This document shows positions 1 to 6,326 of a stretch of 6,326 nucleotides of DNA, piece after piece. Numbering within the stretch: position 1 is the stretch's first letter; every line of letters begins with the position of its first letter. The notes below the pieces were generated by a model that was not told where the DNA came from, ran no database searches, and saw only the letters and a program-made list of their open reading frames with translations. A program made the position numbers and the translations under genes. The stretch is from Candidatus Rifleibacteriota bacterium (GTDB taxonomy: Bacteria > Muiribacteriota > Ozemobacteria > Ozemobacterales > Ozemobacteraceae), in assembly GCA_028691595.1 (NCBI GenBank), contig JAQUZA010000198.1, positions 1 through 6,326 on the forward strand. Direction: 5' to 3'.

Positions 1-787
1 CCAGAAAGTTGACCTGCTGATAATTCAGCCCACCGATAACGTCGCGCTTTCTGAGGGCCTGCAGAGGGCAAATAGAGAGAAAATTCCAGTTGTCGCTTAC
101 GACCAGTACATTAGCCCCGGCAGACTGGCAGCTTTTCGAACCTCAGACAATTATCAGGCAGGCTGGCTGAATGGTGAGTTCATTGCCTCTTTATTCTCCA
201 AAGAAAAAATTCTGCGACTCGTTCTGGTTGATTATCCGCATGTGTCATCAACGGTTGAGCGTCTTAACGGGTTTCTCGACGCTCTTGCTCAGGCCGAAAT
301 AAAGTTCAAAGTTCTGCAGACTTATCAGGCGGTAGAGCCTGTTTCCGGTAAGGCTGCCGCTGCAAGAATTTTAAAAGATTTTCCGGCATCGGGAAGCTTT
401 GATATTGTTTTCTCCGTTAACGATGGCGGTGGGCTGGCCGTTGCTGAAGCTCTAACCAAAGCGGGTCGCAACGAAGTTCTGCATGCGACCGTCGATGGCG
501 ACCCTGATTCTGTCGAAAATATCCGCAACGGAAAGTGTACTGTCATTGACTCGGCGCAATTCTGCGGGCCTCTGGGCGAAGAGGCAATGCAGGCCGGTTA
601 TGACATTCTGCAGGGCAAAAAGGTGCCTTATCACGCACTTGTGCCAGTGTTTCCAATAACTCGCGAGACTTTGTCGCAGTATCCTGGCTGGAAGGGCCCG
701 ATCCCTGAAACCATCAACAAAAGCTGGACCTCGCTTGGAAAAGAGTGGTCTGGAAATCTTAACGTTATTAAAGAGCAGGTCGAGTAA
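1..787 (+). CDS. Periplasmic sugar-type substrate-binding protein (RbsB/LuxP-like, type I fold), 5' end missing
   Basis: Partial gene, open from the left edge; the first complete codon is at base 2, giving 261 visible residues before the TAA. It is a type I periplasmic binding protein of the RbsB/Peripla_BP_4 kind. The fragment starts inside the N-terminal lobe with VDLLIIQPTDN (residues 3-13) and IPVVAYDQYI (28-37). It continues with the DNYQAG turn (49-54), the C-lobe segment FSVNDGGGLAVAEAL (about 137-151), VDGDPDSVENIRNG (164-177) and a YPGW close to the C-terminus. Compared with about 320-350 residues for complete relatives, roughly 60-80 residues are missing, including any signal peptide. 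The GTG at 242 is internal: the family motifs continue 80 codons upstream without a stop. A hybrid kinase gene follows after 41 bases, so the protein may present a ligand to that kinase rather than feed a transporter. The ligand cannot be read from the sequence; a sugar or autoinducer-like molecule would suit the fold. Confidence 0.9.
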   Translation, partial: QKVDLLIIQPTDNVALSEGLQRANREKIPVVAYDQYISPGRLAAFRTSDNYQAGWLNGEFIASLFSKEKILRLVLVDYPHVSSTVERLNGFLDALAQAEIKFKVLQTYQAVEPVSGKAAAARILKDFPASGSFDIVFSVNDGGGLAVAEALTKAGRNEVLHATVDGDPDSVENIRNGKCTVIDSAQFCGPLGEEAMQAGYDILQGKKVPYHALVPVFPITRETLSQYPGWKGPIPETINKSWTSLGKEWSGNLNVIKEQVE

Positions 788-817
788 TTTTTCCGGTCGA
801 AAGTTTGCAGTGGTTTC

Positions 818-822
818 GGGAG
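818..822 (+). promoter_or_regulatory. Ribosome binding site of the hybrid kinase gene
   Basis: GGGAG lies 6 bases before the ATG at 829. An in-frame TAA at 823-825 sits between the two, so no longer start is possible and the ATG at 829 is the first usable start. The 41-base gap to the upstream gene is too short to suggest a separate promoter. Confidence 0.75.
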
Positions 823-828
823 TAAAAA

Positions 829-3378
829 ATGCGAAGTTATGATTATAATGTGCATGCATTTGATCGCAAGCTTGCCGCTATTATGGGCTTGATGCTTCTG
901 GTTTTAATGATGCTGGTTCTGATTGCCTCCAGTTTTCTGTTCAGCCGCCAGCAGAAAGAATATAATGACCGTCTTTCGATAGCAATCGCAGTTACCATTA
1001 GCGAATCAATCGGTCGGGTAAGCTTTTCCGGTAAGTTTCATACTCGCAGACTCGTTTCTGAACTCGCCTCAGAAGTTCGTGAGATTGCTTATATCTCAGT
1101 TGAAAAATCCGACAATGTGGTTTTTGCCCACAGCGACCATGATGTTAACGACACGTTGATCAGCGTTGCCAGCCAGGAAGAAAACCAGCGTTGCCGAACG
1201 CAAAACCTGACCCTTGTTTCTGAAAAGATTCTTAATGGCCTGGCAGTAAACGAGGTTGTTATTCCTTATCGCGGTGGTCTTGACGACGAAATTCAGGGAA
1301 TAGTGCGAATTGGCATCGATTTTACCGGTTTGCGGCGTAGTCAGGCCGAAAATTTTTCGAAGATGCTTTTTTTAATAGGTTTTCTAACCTTTGTAGCAAT
1401 TTTTATCGCCTACAAGTTGAGTCGGCGTTTTGGCCGCACCGTCAGATTTCTGGCCAGTCAGTTGAAAGGAATACTGGACCATGCCCCCATGGGGCTTATA
1501 GTCAGCAGAAAAGATGGCACTATTTCGCTTGCCAGCAAAGAAACGGGTGCCTTTTTCCCATCAACGGGTGATGTCGAGACCGTTGCTGAATTGCATAAAA
1601 CCTGCTCATTGGCTGAGAGTGATGGGCTGCTGGATGACCTTGAGAATCAGGCATTTGCCGGCACGGGCTACCTCGAGAAAGAAATAGAAGTGATAAGGGC
1701 TGACGAAAAAAGAGAGTTCTGGCATATCGGCAAGTTTCCGATTGAAAAGAACGAAAAGGGTGAAAACACACTCATTTGCTCGTTCTTTATGAATACCAGC
1801 GAAAAACACGCTGCCGAAGAGCGTCTTAGCGAAAATGCCGAGACCTTTCGTCGGTTGTTCGAAAATTCTTCAGACGCGATTATTCTCATGAAAGACGGTC
1901 GTTTCGTTGAGTGCAATCGTGCGGCCCTTAACCTCACAGGTTTTGAAAGCAAAGAACAGCTTATCGGGCTTTCTCCGGCCGAGATATCATCTGATCTCCA
2001 GGAAGACGGGCGGCCTTCGGCAGAAAAATATCAGCAACTTTTTACTGAAGCACTCGATCAGGGTTATGGCAGGTTCGAATGGCTTTTTAAAAAAGCAGAT
2101 GGTTCAACATTCTTTGTTGATATTGCCTTAACTCCGATCGTAATTCGTGGTGTAACAATGGTTCATATGACCTGGCGTGACATTTCGGGTTATAAAAAGG
2201 CCGCATTCGAAAAGGAAAAATTGCAGGAGCAGCTTCTGCAGGCCCAGAAAATGGATGCTGTCGGTCAATTGGCTGGTGGGGTAGCTCATGATTTTAACAA
2301 CATTTTGTCAGGTATTATGGGTGCAGCAGAACTGATGCGAACTTTTGACAACCCACCTGAAAAACAGGAAATCTATCTCAAGATGATTTTGACAGCCACT
2401 CAGAAAGCGGCTGATCTTACCCGAAAATTGCTGACCTTTGCCAGAAAGCGCGAAACAGATAGTAAGCCGGTTGATGTTGCCGCGTTGATTGACGAATCTA
2501 TCGAAATTTTTCATCGCACCCTCAACAAAAATATCAATATCAGTTTCGAGAAAGACGTGGAGGCATGTATGGTAATGGGTGACGAGACCATGTTGCAGAA
2601 TGTTTTTCTCAATCTGGGTATCAATGCCAGTCACGCAATGCCGGACGGGGGGCAGTTGAGTTTTATTCTGCGCGACATTGTTCTGGATGGTGACTACTGC
2701 CGGTTGAGCCCTTTTGATCTGGTTCCTGGCAGGTATTTGGAGGTTGAAGTCAGAGACAACGGTTGCGGCATGACTGTCGAGATACAGAAACGTATCTTTG
2801 AGCCGTTTTTCACTACCAAAGAACGCGGCAAGGGCACTGGTCTCGGTCTGGCGATGGCTTATGGGGTAGTCAAAGACCACGCCGGAGCAATAAATGTCTA
2901 TAGCGAAGTTGGTGTTGGCACCGTTTTTCACGTTTATCTGCCCCTGGCTTGTGTTGGCAATGTTGCCGGGCCTTCAGAGCAGTCTATTTTGCGCGGCACA
3001 GGGAAAATCTTGCTTGTCGATGACGAAGACTTTTTGCGTAGTATCGGCAGGACGATTCTTGAATCTCTGGGCTACGAGGCGGTAGTAGCTGCTGATGGGC
3101 GTGAAGCTGTTGATATTTTTTCAAAATCTCCGGAAGCATTTGATCTGGTGATTCTTGATATGATTATGCCCGTCATGGGCGGAAAAGAAGCCCTGATTAA
3201 TTTAAAAAAGATTCGACCTGACTGCCGGGTGATCGTTTCTTCAGGGTTTGCAAAAGAAGACGACCTCTCGGAAATGGAACATCTTGGCATCAGCGGGTTT
3301 CTGCGCAAGCCTTTCAGAATGGCAGATCTCAGCCAGAATATTGCCAGAGCCCTGCAAACTCCCAACCCGGGTTGTTAG
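829..3378 (+). CDS. Membrane-bound hybrid sensor histidine kinase (Cache-like, PAS-PAS, HisKA, HATPase_c, receiver)
   Basis: Inner-membrane hybrid sensor kinase of 849 residues. A short cytoplasmic N-terminus leads to a membrane segment (about 15-38), a periplasmic domain (about 42-176) and a second membrane segment (about 179-196). The periplasmic part looks like a single Cache/PAS fold: IAYISVEKSDNVVFAHSD at 87-104 and GIVRIGIDFTGL at 157-168 just before the membrane. A divergent PAS-like domain (about 210-325) and a clearer PAS domain (about 338-456, DAIILMKDGRFVECNRAAL) follow, then a short helical linker. The kinase core has the H box VAHDFNN (phospho-acceptor H487), the N box (N595, N599), G1 DNGCGM (643-648), F box FEPFF (657-661) and G2 GKGTGLGL (667-674). 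The C-terminal receiver has acidic residues D731-D732, phospho-acceptor D777, S804/S805 and K827, all intact. No HPt or DNA-binding output domain is present, so phosphate must leave to a separate partner or the receiver regulates the kinase itself. The adjacent binding-protein gene suggests where its signal comes from. Confidence 0.95.
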   Translation: MRSYDYNVHAFDRKLAAIMGLMLLVLMMLVLIASSFLFSRQQKEYNDRLSIAIAVTISESIGRVSFSGKFHTRRLVSELASEVREIAYISVEKSDNVVFAHSDHDVNDTLISVASQEENQRCRTQNLTLVSEKILNGLAVNEVVIPYRGGLDDEIQGIVRIGIDFTGLRRSQAENFSKMLFLIGFLTFVAIFIAYKLSRRFGRTVRFLASQLKGILDHAPMGLIVSRKDGTISLASKETGAFFPSTGDVETVAELHKTCSLAESDGLLDDLENQAFAGTGYLEKEIEVIRADEKREFWHIGKFPIEKNEKGENTLICSFFMNTSEKHAAEERLSENAETFRRLFENSSDAIILMKDGRFVECNRAALNLTGFESKEQLIGLSPAEISSDLQEDGRPSAEKYQQLFTEALDQGYGRFEWLFKKADGSTFFVDIALTPIVIRGVTMVHMTWRDISGYKKAAFEKEKLQEQLLQAQKMDAVGQLAGGVAHDFNNILSGIMGAAELMRTFDNPPEKQEIYLKMILTATQKAADLTRKLLTFARKRETDSKPVDVAALIDESIEIFHRTLNKNINISFEKDVEACMVMGDETMLQNVFLNLGINASHAMPDGGQLSFILRDIVLDGDYCRLSPFDLVPGRYLEVEVRDNGCGMTVEIQKRIFEPFFTTKERGKGTGLGLAMAYGVVKDHAGAINVYSEVGVGTVFHVYLPLACVGNVAGPSEQSILRGTGKILLVDDEDFLRSIGRTILESLGYEAVVAADGREAVDIFSKSPEAFDLVILDMIMPVMGGKEALINLKKIRPDCRVIVSSGFAKEDDLSEMEHLGISGFLRKPFRMADLSQNIARALQTPNPGC

Positions 3379-3387
3379 TTTGCAGGG
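3350..3387. terminator. Strong hairpin between convergent genes, probable bidirectional terminator
   Basis: An 11-base perfect inverted repeat, CCCTGCAAACT (3350-3360) and AGTTTGCAGGG (3377-3387), encloses a second self-complementary core AACCCGGGTT (3364-3373). The left arm lies in the last codons of the kinase gene and the right arm covers part of its TAG stop (3376-3378). Downstream on the plus strand there is only a weak T-rich stretch (TTATT), and on the minus strand none. Intrinsic termination is therefore plausible but not certain. The structure could also protect mRNA 3' ends of both convergent units. Confidence 0.55.
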
Positions 3388-3420
3388 TTATTCAAGCAGA
3401 TTATTGTGTCTGAGGAGGTT

Positions 3421-4647
3421 TTATTTGAATTGAGTTTGCATTTCTTCGAGTGAGAACCCGTATTTTTCAGAGACGAAGTCTATGTCTTTATCGCCTCTGC
3501 CACTCAGATTAACGAGAATTGACTGGTATTTCTTTTCCTGGGCCAGCTTCAGGGCATAGGCCACGGCGTGAGCGCTTTCGAGAGCCGGAATAATGCCCTC
3601 GGTGCGACTCAGAAGATAAAAAGCCTCAAGGCATTCATAATCGGATGCGGTTACGTATCTTACCCGGCCGTTGTCTTTTAAATAGCTGTGTTCAGGGCCA
3701 ACGCCAGGGTAGTCGAGGCCGCTGGCAATCGAATATACTGGTGATGGCTGACCCTGGTCGTCCTGAAGCAGGTAACATTTGAAGCCATGAATGATGCCCG
3801 GTCTGCCGAGGGTCATGGTGGCAGAATGGTCACCAGGTTTCATCGATCGGCCCGAAGGTTCAACCCCGTAGATTTGACATGGGTCTTCAAGAAATGCCGA
3901 AAAAAGGCCAATAGCGTTACTGCCGCCACCAACGCAGGCTACTAGATTGTCTGGTAACTCGCCGGTCATTTCGAAAAACTGTTCGCGGGCTTCAATGCCG
4001 ACAATGCGTTGAAATTCACGTACCAGCATCGGAAATGGATGTGGCCCTACCACCGAGCCGATACAGTACATACTGGTTTCCGGGTCTTCGAGATAGGCTT
4101 TAAAAGCCGAATCGACAGCTTCTTTCAAGGTTCGCAGCCCATCTGTTACCGGCACAACCTTCGCACCGAGCAGCTTCATTCTGACAACATTGGGGTGCTC
4201 TTTGGCAATATCTACTTCACCCATATGAATCTCGCACTCAAGGCCAAAATAGGCGGCAGCGGTCGCCAGGGCTACGCCGTGTTGCCCGGCACCGGTTTCA
4301 GCTATCAGCTTTTTTTTACCCATGTATTTTGCCAGCAGGCCTTCACCCATGCAGTGGTTAAGCTTATGAGCCCCGGTATGGTTCAGATCTTCGCGCTTAA
4401 GATAGATTCTTGCCCCGCCAAGACTGTTTGAGAGCCGCTCGGCGAAATAAACCGGAGTGGGGCGGCCCTGAAAGTGTTTTCTAATTGAGCGTAGCTCAGA
4501 AATAAAGCGGTGCGACTTTGAAATGGTCAGGTATGAATGAGTGATTTCTTTGAAGTGTTCGATGAGTGACGGCGGCAGATAGGCTCCGCCAAATTCCCCG
4601 AAACAGCCGTTCTGATCGGGCAAATTCTTGAAATATTGATTGTTCAA
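3421..4647 (-). CDS. trpB: Tryptophan synthase beta chain (TrpB1-like, divergent), TTG start
   Basis: PLP-dependent enzyme of 408 residues, the usual length for TrpB1, joining indole and L-serine to L-tryptophan in the cytoplasm. Visible motifs are the N-terminal FGEFGGAYLPPSL (16-28), KREDLNHTGAHK with PLP lysine K95 and preceding H94, ETGAGQHG with catalytic E117, the phosphate-binding loop GGGSNA (240-245), GLDYPGVGPEH (310-320), SRTEGIIPALESAHA with E350, and LSGRGDKD with S382 at the pyridine nitrogen. All catalytic residues are present, so the enzyme should be active. It departs from the common TrpB1 pattern after the lysine (HKLNH instead of HKINN or HKTNQ) and in the region that normally talks to TrpA (IAKEHPNVVRMKLLGA at 147-162). 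The start is TTG at 4647 with AGGAG 6 bases before it; no in-frame ATG is near. It is the last gene after etfA and glcD, and no trpA is seen in the window. A stand-alone indole-salvage role or a remote trpA partner are both possible. Confidence 0.95.
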   Translation of the reverse strand: MNNQYFKNLPDQNGCFGEFGGAYLPPSLIEHFKEITHSYLTISKSHRFISELRSIRKHFQGRPTPVYFAERLSNSLGGARIYLKREDLNHTGAHKLNHCMGEGLLAKYMGKKKLIAETGAGQHGVALATAAAYFGLECEIHMGEVDIAKEHPNVVRMKLLGAKVVPVTDGLRTLKEAVDSAFKAYLEDPETSMYCIGSVVGPHPFPMLVREFQRIVGIEAREQFFEMTGELPDNLVACVGGGSNAIGLFSAFLEDPCQIYGVEPSGRSMKPGDHSATMTLGRPGIIHGFKCYLLQDDQGQPSPVYSIASGLDYPGVGPEHSYLKDNGRVRYVTASDYECLEAFYLLSRTEGIIPALESAHAVAYALKLAQEKKYQSILVNLSGRGDKDIDFVSEKYGFSLEEMQTQFK

Positions 4648-4653
4648 TTGAGT

Positions 4654-4658
4654 CTCCT
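4654..4658 (-). promoter_or_regulatory. Ribosome binding site deciding the TTG start of trpB
   Basis: On the minus strand AGGAG stands 6 bases upstream of TTG at 4647-4645. The TTG opens directly into the family's N-terminal region, about 15 residues before FGEFGG. The site lies in the 32-base gap after the glcD stop codon, so the two genes are probably cotranscribed. Confidence 0.75.
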
Positions 4659-4679
4659 GAATTAGAGGTTGAAGTTAGT

Positions 4680-6077
4680 TTAAACAATGACTTTGCCAGG
4701 GTTCAGAATGTTGTTCGGGTCAAAGGCACGCTTGATTTGACGCATCAGGTTCAGCTGAGTTTTTCCGGCGATTGCTTCGAGAAAGGGCCTTTTAGCAAAA
4801 CCGATGCCATGCTCGCCCGAAACCTGCCCGCCAAGTTCAGCGGCCTTGTTGTATAGACGTTCGAAGCTTCTCTGCAACCTTTCACGAAAAACTTCGCGGC
4901 TCAAATCATCGCGAAGCAGATAAACATGAAGGTTGCCATCGCCGGCATGACCAAAACTTCTGATGCGCAGCGACTCTTCAGCTTCGATCGTTCTGGTGAA
5001 CCTGACGAATTCAGCGACACGATTACGGGGGACAACCACATCACATTCGTCCATTTCGGTGGTCGAAGCCTTGATTGCTTCGAGAAATGCGCCGCGGGCA
5101 GACCATATCATTTCCTGACGTTCCTGGGTATCAGAGATTAAAACGTCGAGGGCACCCTGCTGGAGGCAGATGTGGGCAATTTTTTCGTAGTCTTTTTCTA
5201 TATCTTCGCGGGTCTGGCCATCAAAAGTCAGCAAAAGATATGCATCAGCAGAAGAGTCAGGGAACTTTTTGCCAAGAAAATCTTCTGAGTTCTCAATTAC
5301 TGCTCTTTCCATGTATTCAATGGCGGTTGGTGTGGCTTTTGCCATAATAATCAGGGGAACCGTTTCGATGGCCTTTTCAAGGTCAGGGAAAGGAACCAGA
5401 AGACTGATGGCTTTGGCGGGTTTGGGCAGCAGGCGGAGAATTGCCCGGGTTACAATACCGAGCGTTCCTTCAGAGCCGACGATCAGATCTTTAAGGCTGT
5501 AGCCTGAGCTGTTTTTGACCGTTTTGCCACCAAACCAGGCAACTTCGCCATCTGGAAGCACAACTTCGAGAGCTCTTATGTAATCACGGGTTACCCCGTA
5601 TTTTACCGCCCGCATGCCGCCGGCGTTGGTGCTGATGTTGCCCCCGATAGATGCACTTTTTTCACCCGGATCAGGCGGATAAAAAAGATCGAACGATTCG
5701 ACGTAAGCGGCTATTTCCATTAACAGCACCCCTGGTTCAACTGTTAAAGTAAGGTTTTCGTGGTCGAGCTCAATAATCTTGTTCATGCGGGCGGTGCTGA
5801 TCATGATGCCACCGTGCACAGCGACAGCACCGCCGACCAGGCCGGTGCCCTGACCTCTTGGTGTAACTGCGATAAGATTATCATTGGCATATTTCATGAT
5901 GTTCGAAATCTGCCGGGTGTCAGCAGGGTAGACAAGCAGTTCTGGAAATCGATGCAGATCGCCGAGTTCATCATGGCTGAAATCTTCATGGATGGCATCG
6001 TCACAGATAACATTTTCCGGGCCGCACACCGATGTAACGAAGTCGATATCCTGCCGGGTAAGGGTTTTATAGCTCAT
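4680..6077 (-). CDS. glcD: FAD-linked 2-hydroxyacid dehydrogenase (GlcD/LctD-type lactate or glycolate dehydrogenase)
   Basis: A complete 465-residue flavoprotein of the GlcD/D-lactate dehydrogenase family (FAD_binding_4 plus FAD-oxidase_C), the usual length. It oxidises a 2-hydroxyacid to the 2-oxoacid. The FAD domain shows PRGQGTGLVGGA (73-84), PPDPGEKSASIGGNISTNAGG (134-154), KYGVTRDY (159-166) and GSEGTLGI (201-208). The C-terminal domain shows the substrate/metal motif HAGDGNLHV (377-385, H377 and H384), SGEHGIG (420-426, E422 and H423) and the closing FDPNNILNPGKVI. No signal peptide or membrane segment is visible. The ATG at 6077 overlaps the TGA of etfA (ATGA). The Shine-Dalgarno-like sequence upstream is poor, so translation is probably coupled. 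The neighbour etfA implies that electrons pass to an electron transfer flavoprotein, as in LctBCD systems. The substrate cannot be decided: D-lactate, glycolate, D-2-hydroxyglutarate and related acids are all handled by this family. Confidence 0.92.
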   Translation of the reverse strand: MSYKTLTRQDIDFVTSVCGPENVICDDAIHEDFSHDELGDLHRFPELLVYPADTRQISNIMKYANDNLIAVTPRGQGTGLVGGAVAVHGGIMISTARMNKIIELDHENLTLTVEPGVLLMEIAAYVESFDLFYPPDPGEKSASIGGNISTNAGGMRAVKYGVTRDYIRALEVVLPDGEVAWFGGKTVKNSSGYSLKDLIVGSEGTLGIVTRAILRLLPKPAKAISLLVPFPDLEKAIETVPLIIMAKATPTAIEYMERAVIENSEDFLGKKFPDSSADAYLLLTFDGQTREDIEKDYEKIAHICLQQGALDVLISDTQERQEMIWSARGAFLEAIKASTTEMDECDVVVPRNRVAEFVRFTRTIEAEESLRIRSFGHAGDGNLHVYLLRDDLSREVFRERLQRSFERLYNKAAELGGQVSGEHGIGFAKRPFLEAIAGKTQLNLMRQIKRAFDPNNILNPGKVIV

Positions 6078-6326
6078 ATCAGGGTACCGCCCTTTCTTAT
6101 TCTATTTAACAGAGATGGAACAACCTGATAAAGGTCACCAACCACTGCATAATGTGCAAGGTTGAATATTGGTGCCTGTGAGTCGGTGTTTATTGAAATT
6201 ATGGTTGCGGCATTCTGCATACCGGCAGCAAACTGAACTGACCCCGATACACCACAGGTAATTATCAGTTCAGGTTTTACGGTTCTGCCGCTGAGGCCGA
6301 TCTGTAATCTTGGATCAAACCAGCCC
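6074..6326 (-). CDS. etfA: Electron transfer flavoprotein alpha subunit, C-terminal part
   Basis: Partial gene cut by the right edge: 83 codons and a TGA (6076-6074) read on the minus strand. The translation matches the C-terminal FAD-binding domain of EtfA: GLSGRTVKPELIITCGVSG (10-28 of the fragment), AAGMQNAATIISINTD (33-48), APIFNLAHYAVVGDLYQVVPSL (51-72). Those are the NAD/FAD-fold segments that hold the FAD (GxSGR/GQTGR, CGxSG, INxDxxAPIF, VGDLxxVVP). The protein forms a heterodimer with EtfB and shuttles electrons between dehydrogenases and quinone, ferredoxin or NAD pools. Its stop overlaps the glcD start by 4 bases, so the two are one translational unit. etfB would be expected just outside the window, upstream of etfA. 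The position usually occupied by His in the family's IQHLAGM segment is Phe here (VQFAAGM). Confidence 0.9.
   Translation of the reverse strand, partial: GWFDPRLQIGLSGRTVKPELIITCGVSGSVQFAAGMQNAATIISINTDSQAPIFNLAHYAVVGDLYQVVPSLLNRIRKGGTLI

Noticed and set aside
242..787. GTG at 242 as the start of a 181-residue protein
   Set aside because: The same frame is open to base 2 and carries the conserved N-lobe motifs of the binding protein family, so the GTG codon is an internal Val.
452..859. Minus-strand open frame of 135 codons across the binding protein-kinase junction
   Set aside because: It is antisense to both supported genes and has no family resemblance.
2308..2931. Antisense open frame of 207 codons opposite the kinase core
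   Set aside because: It lies wholly inside the well-supported kinase gene, shows no recognisable domain, and has no independent context. It is a shadow of the HisKA/HATPase coding sequence.
3412..3433. Perfect Shine-Dalgarno-like GAGGAGG on the plus strand after the hairpin
   Set aside because: The start-like TTG at 3425 is followed by one codon and then TGA at 3431-3433, and the frame runs antisense into the trpB end. No small gene is supported.
4009..4431. Plus-strand open frame of 140 codons opposite trpB
   Set aside because: It is fully antisense to conserved trpB motifs and has no family resemblance.

Overview
The window holds two convergent transcription units separated by 42 bases that carry a strong inverted repeat. 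All genes are densely packed. No stretch longer than 50 bases lacks coding sequence, and I see no RNA genes, insertion sequences or CRISPR repeats.

Plus strand (1-3378): the 3' part of a gene for a type I (RbsB/LuxP-like) periplasmic substrate-binding protein, cut by the left edge. It is followed 41 bases later by a complete 849-residue membrane-bound hybrid sensor histidine kinase: a Cache-like periplasmic domain between two membrane segments, two PAS-like domains, HisKA, HATPase_c and a C-terminal receiver. No ABC transporter ATPase or permease lies between them or after them. The pair therefore most likely forms a periplasmic ligand-sensing and signalling unit, comparable in layout to LuxP/LuxQ or TorT/TorS. 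This is inference.

Minus strand (6326-3421, read right to left): the last 83 codons of an electron transfer flavoprotein alpha subunit (etfA), cut by the right edge. It overlaps by 4 bases (ATGA) a complete GlcD/LctD-type FAD-linked 2-hydroxyacid dehydrogenase. A tryptophan synthase beta chain gene (trpB) starting at TTG follows after a 32-base gap. The etfA-glcD overlap is the hallmark of Etf-coupled lactate/glycolate dehydrogenases, some of which (LctBCD of Acetobacterium) use flavin-based electron confurcation. The trpB gene is the last gene of this unit and has no trpA next to it within the window.

The organism is a bacterium with an envelope that supports periplasmic binding proteins and large hybrid kinases. 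It has moderate G+C by eye and probably some anaerobic or fermentative metabolism, judged from the Etf-linked dehydrogenase. I cannot place it taxonomically. A deltaproteobacterium-like or candidate-phylum lineage would fit, but this is a guess. I see no clearly new biological system. The points most worth a second look are the binding protein-kinase pair, the Etf-dehydrogenase unit, and the lone divergent trpB attached to it.
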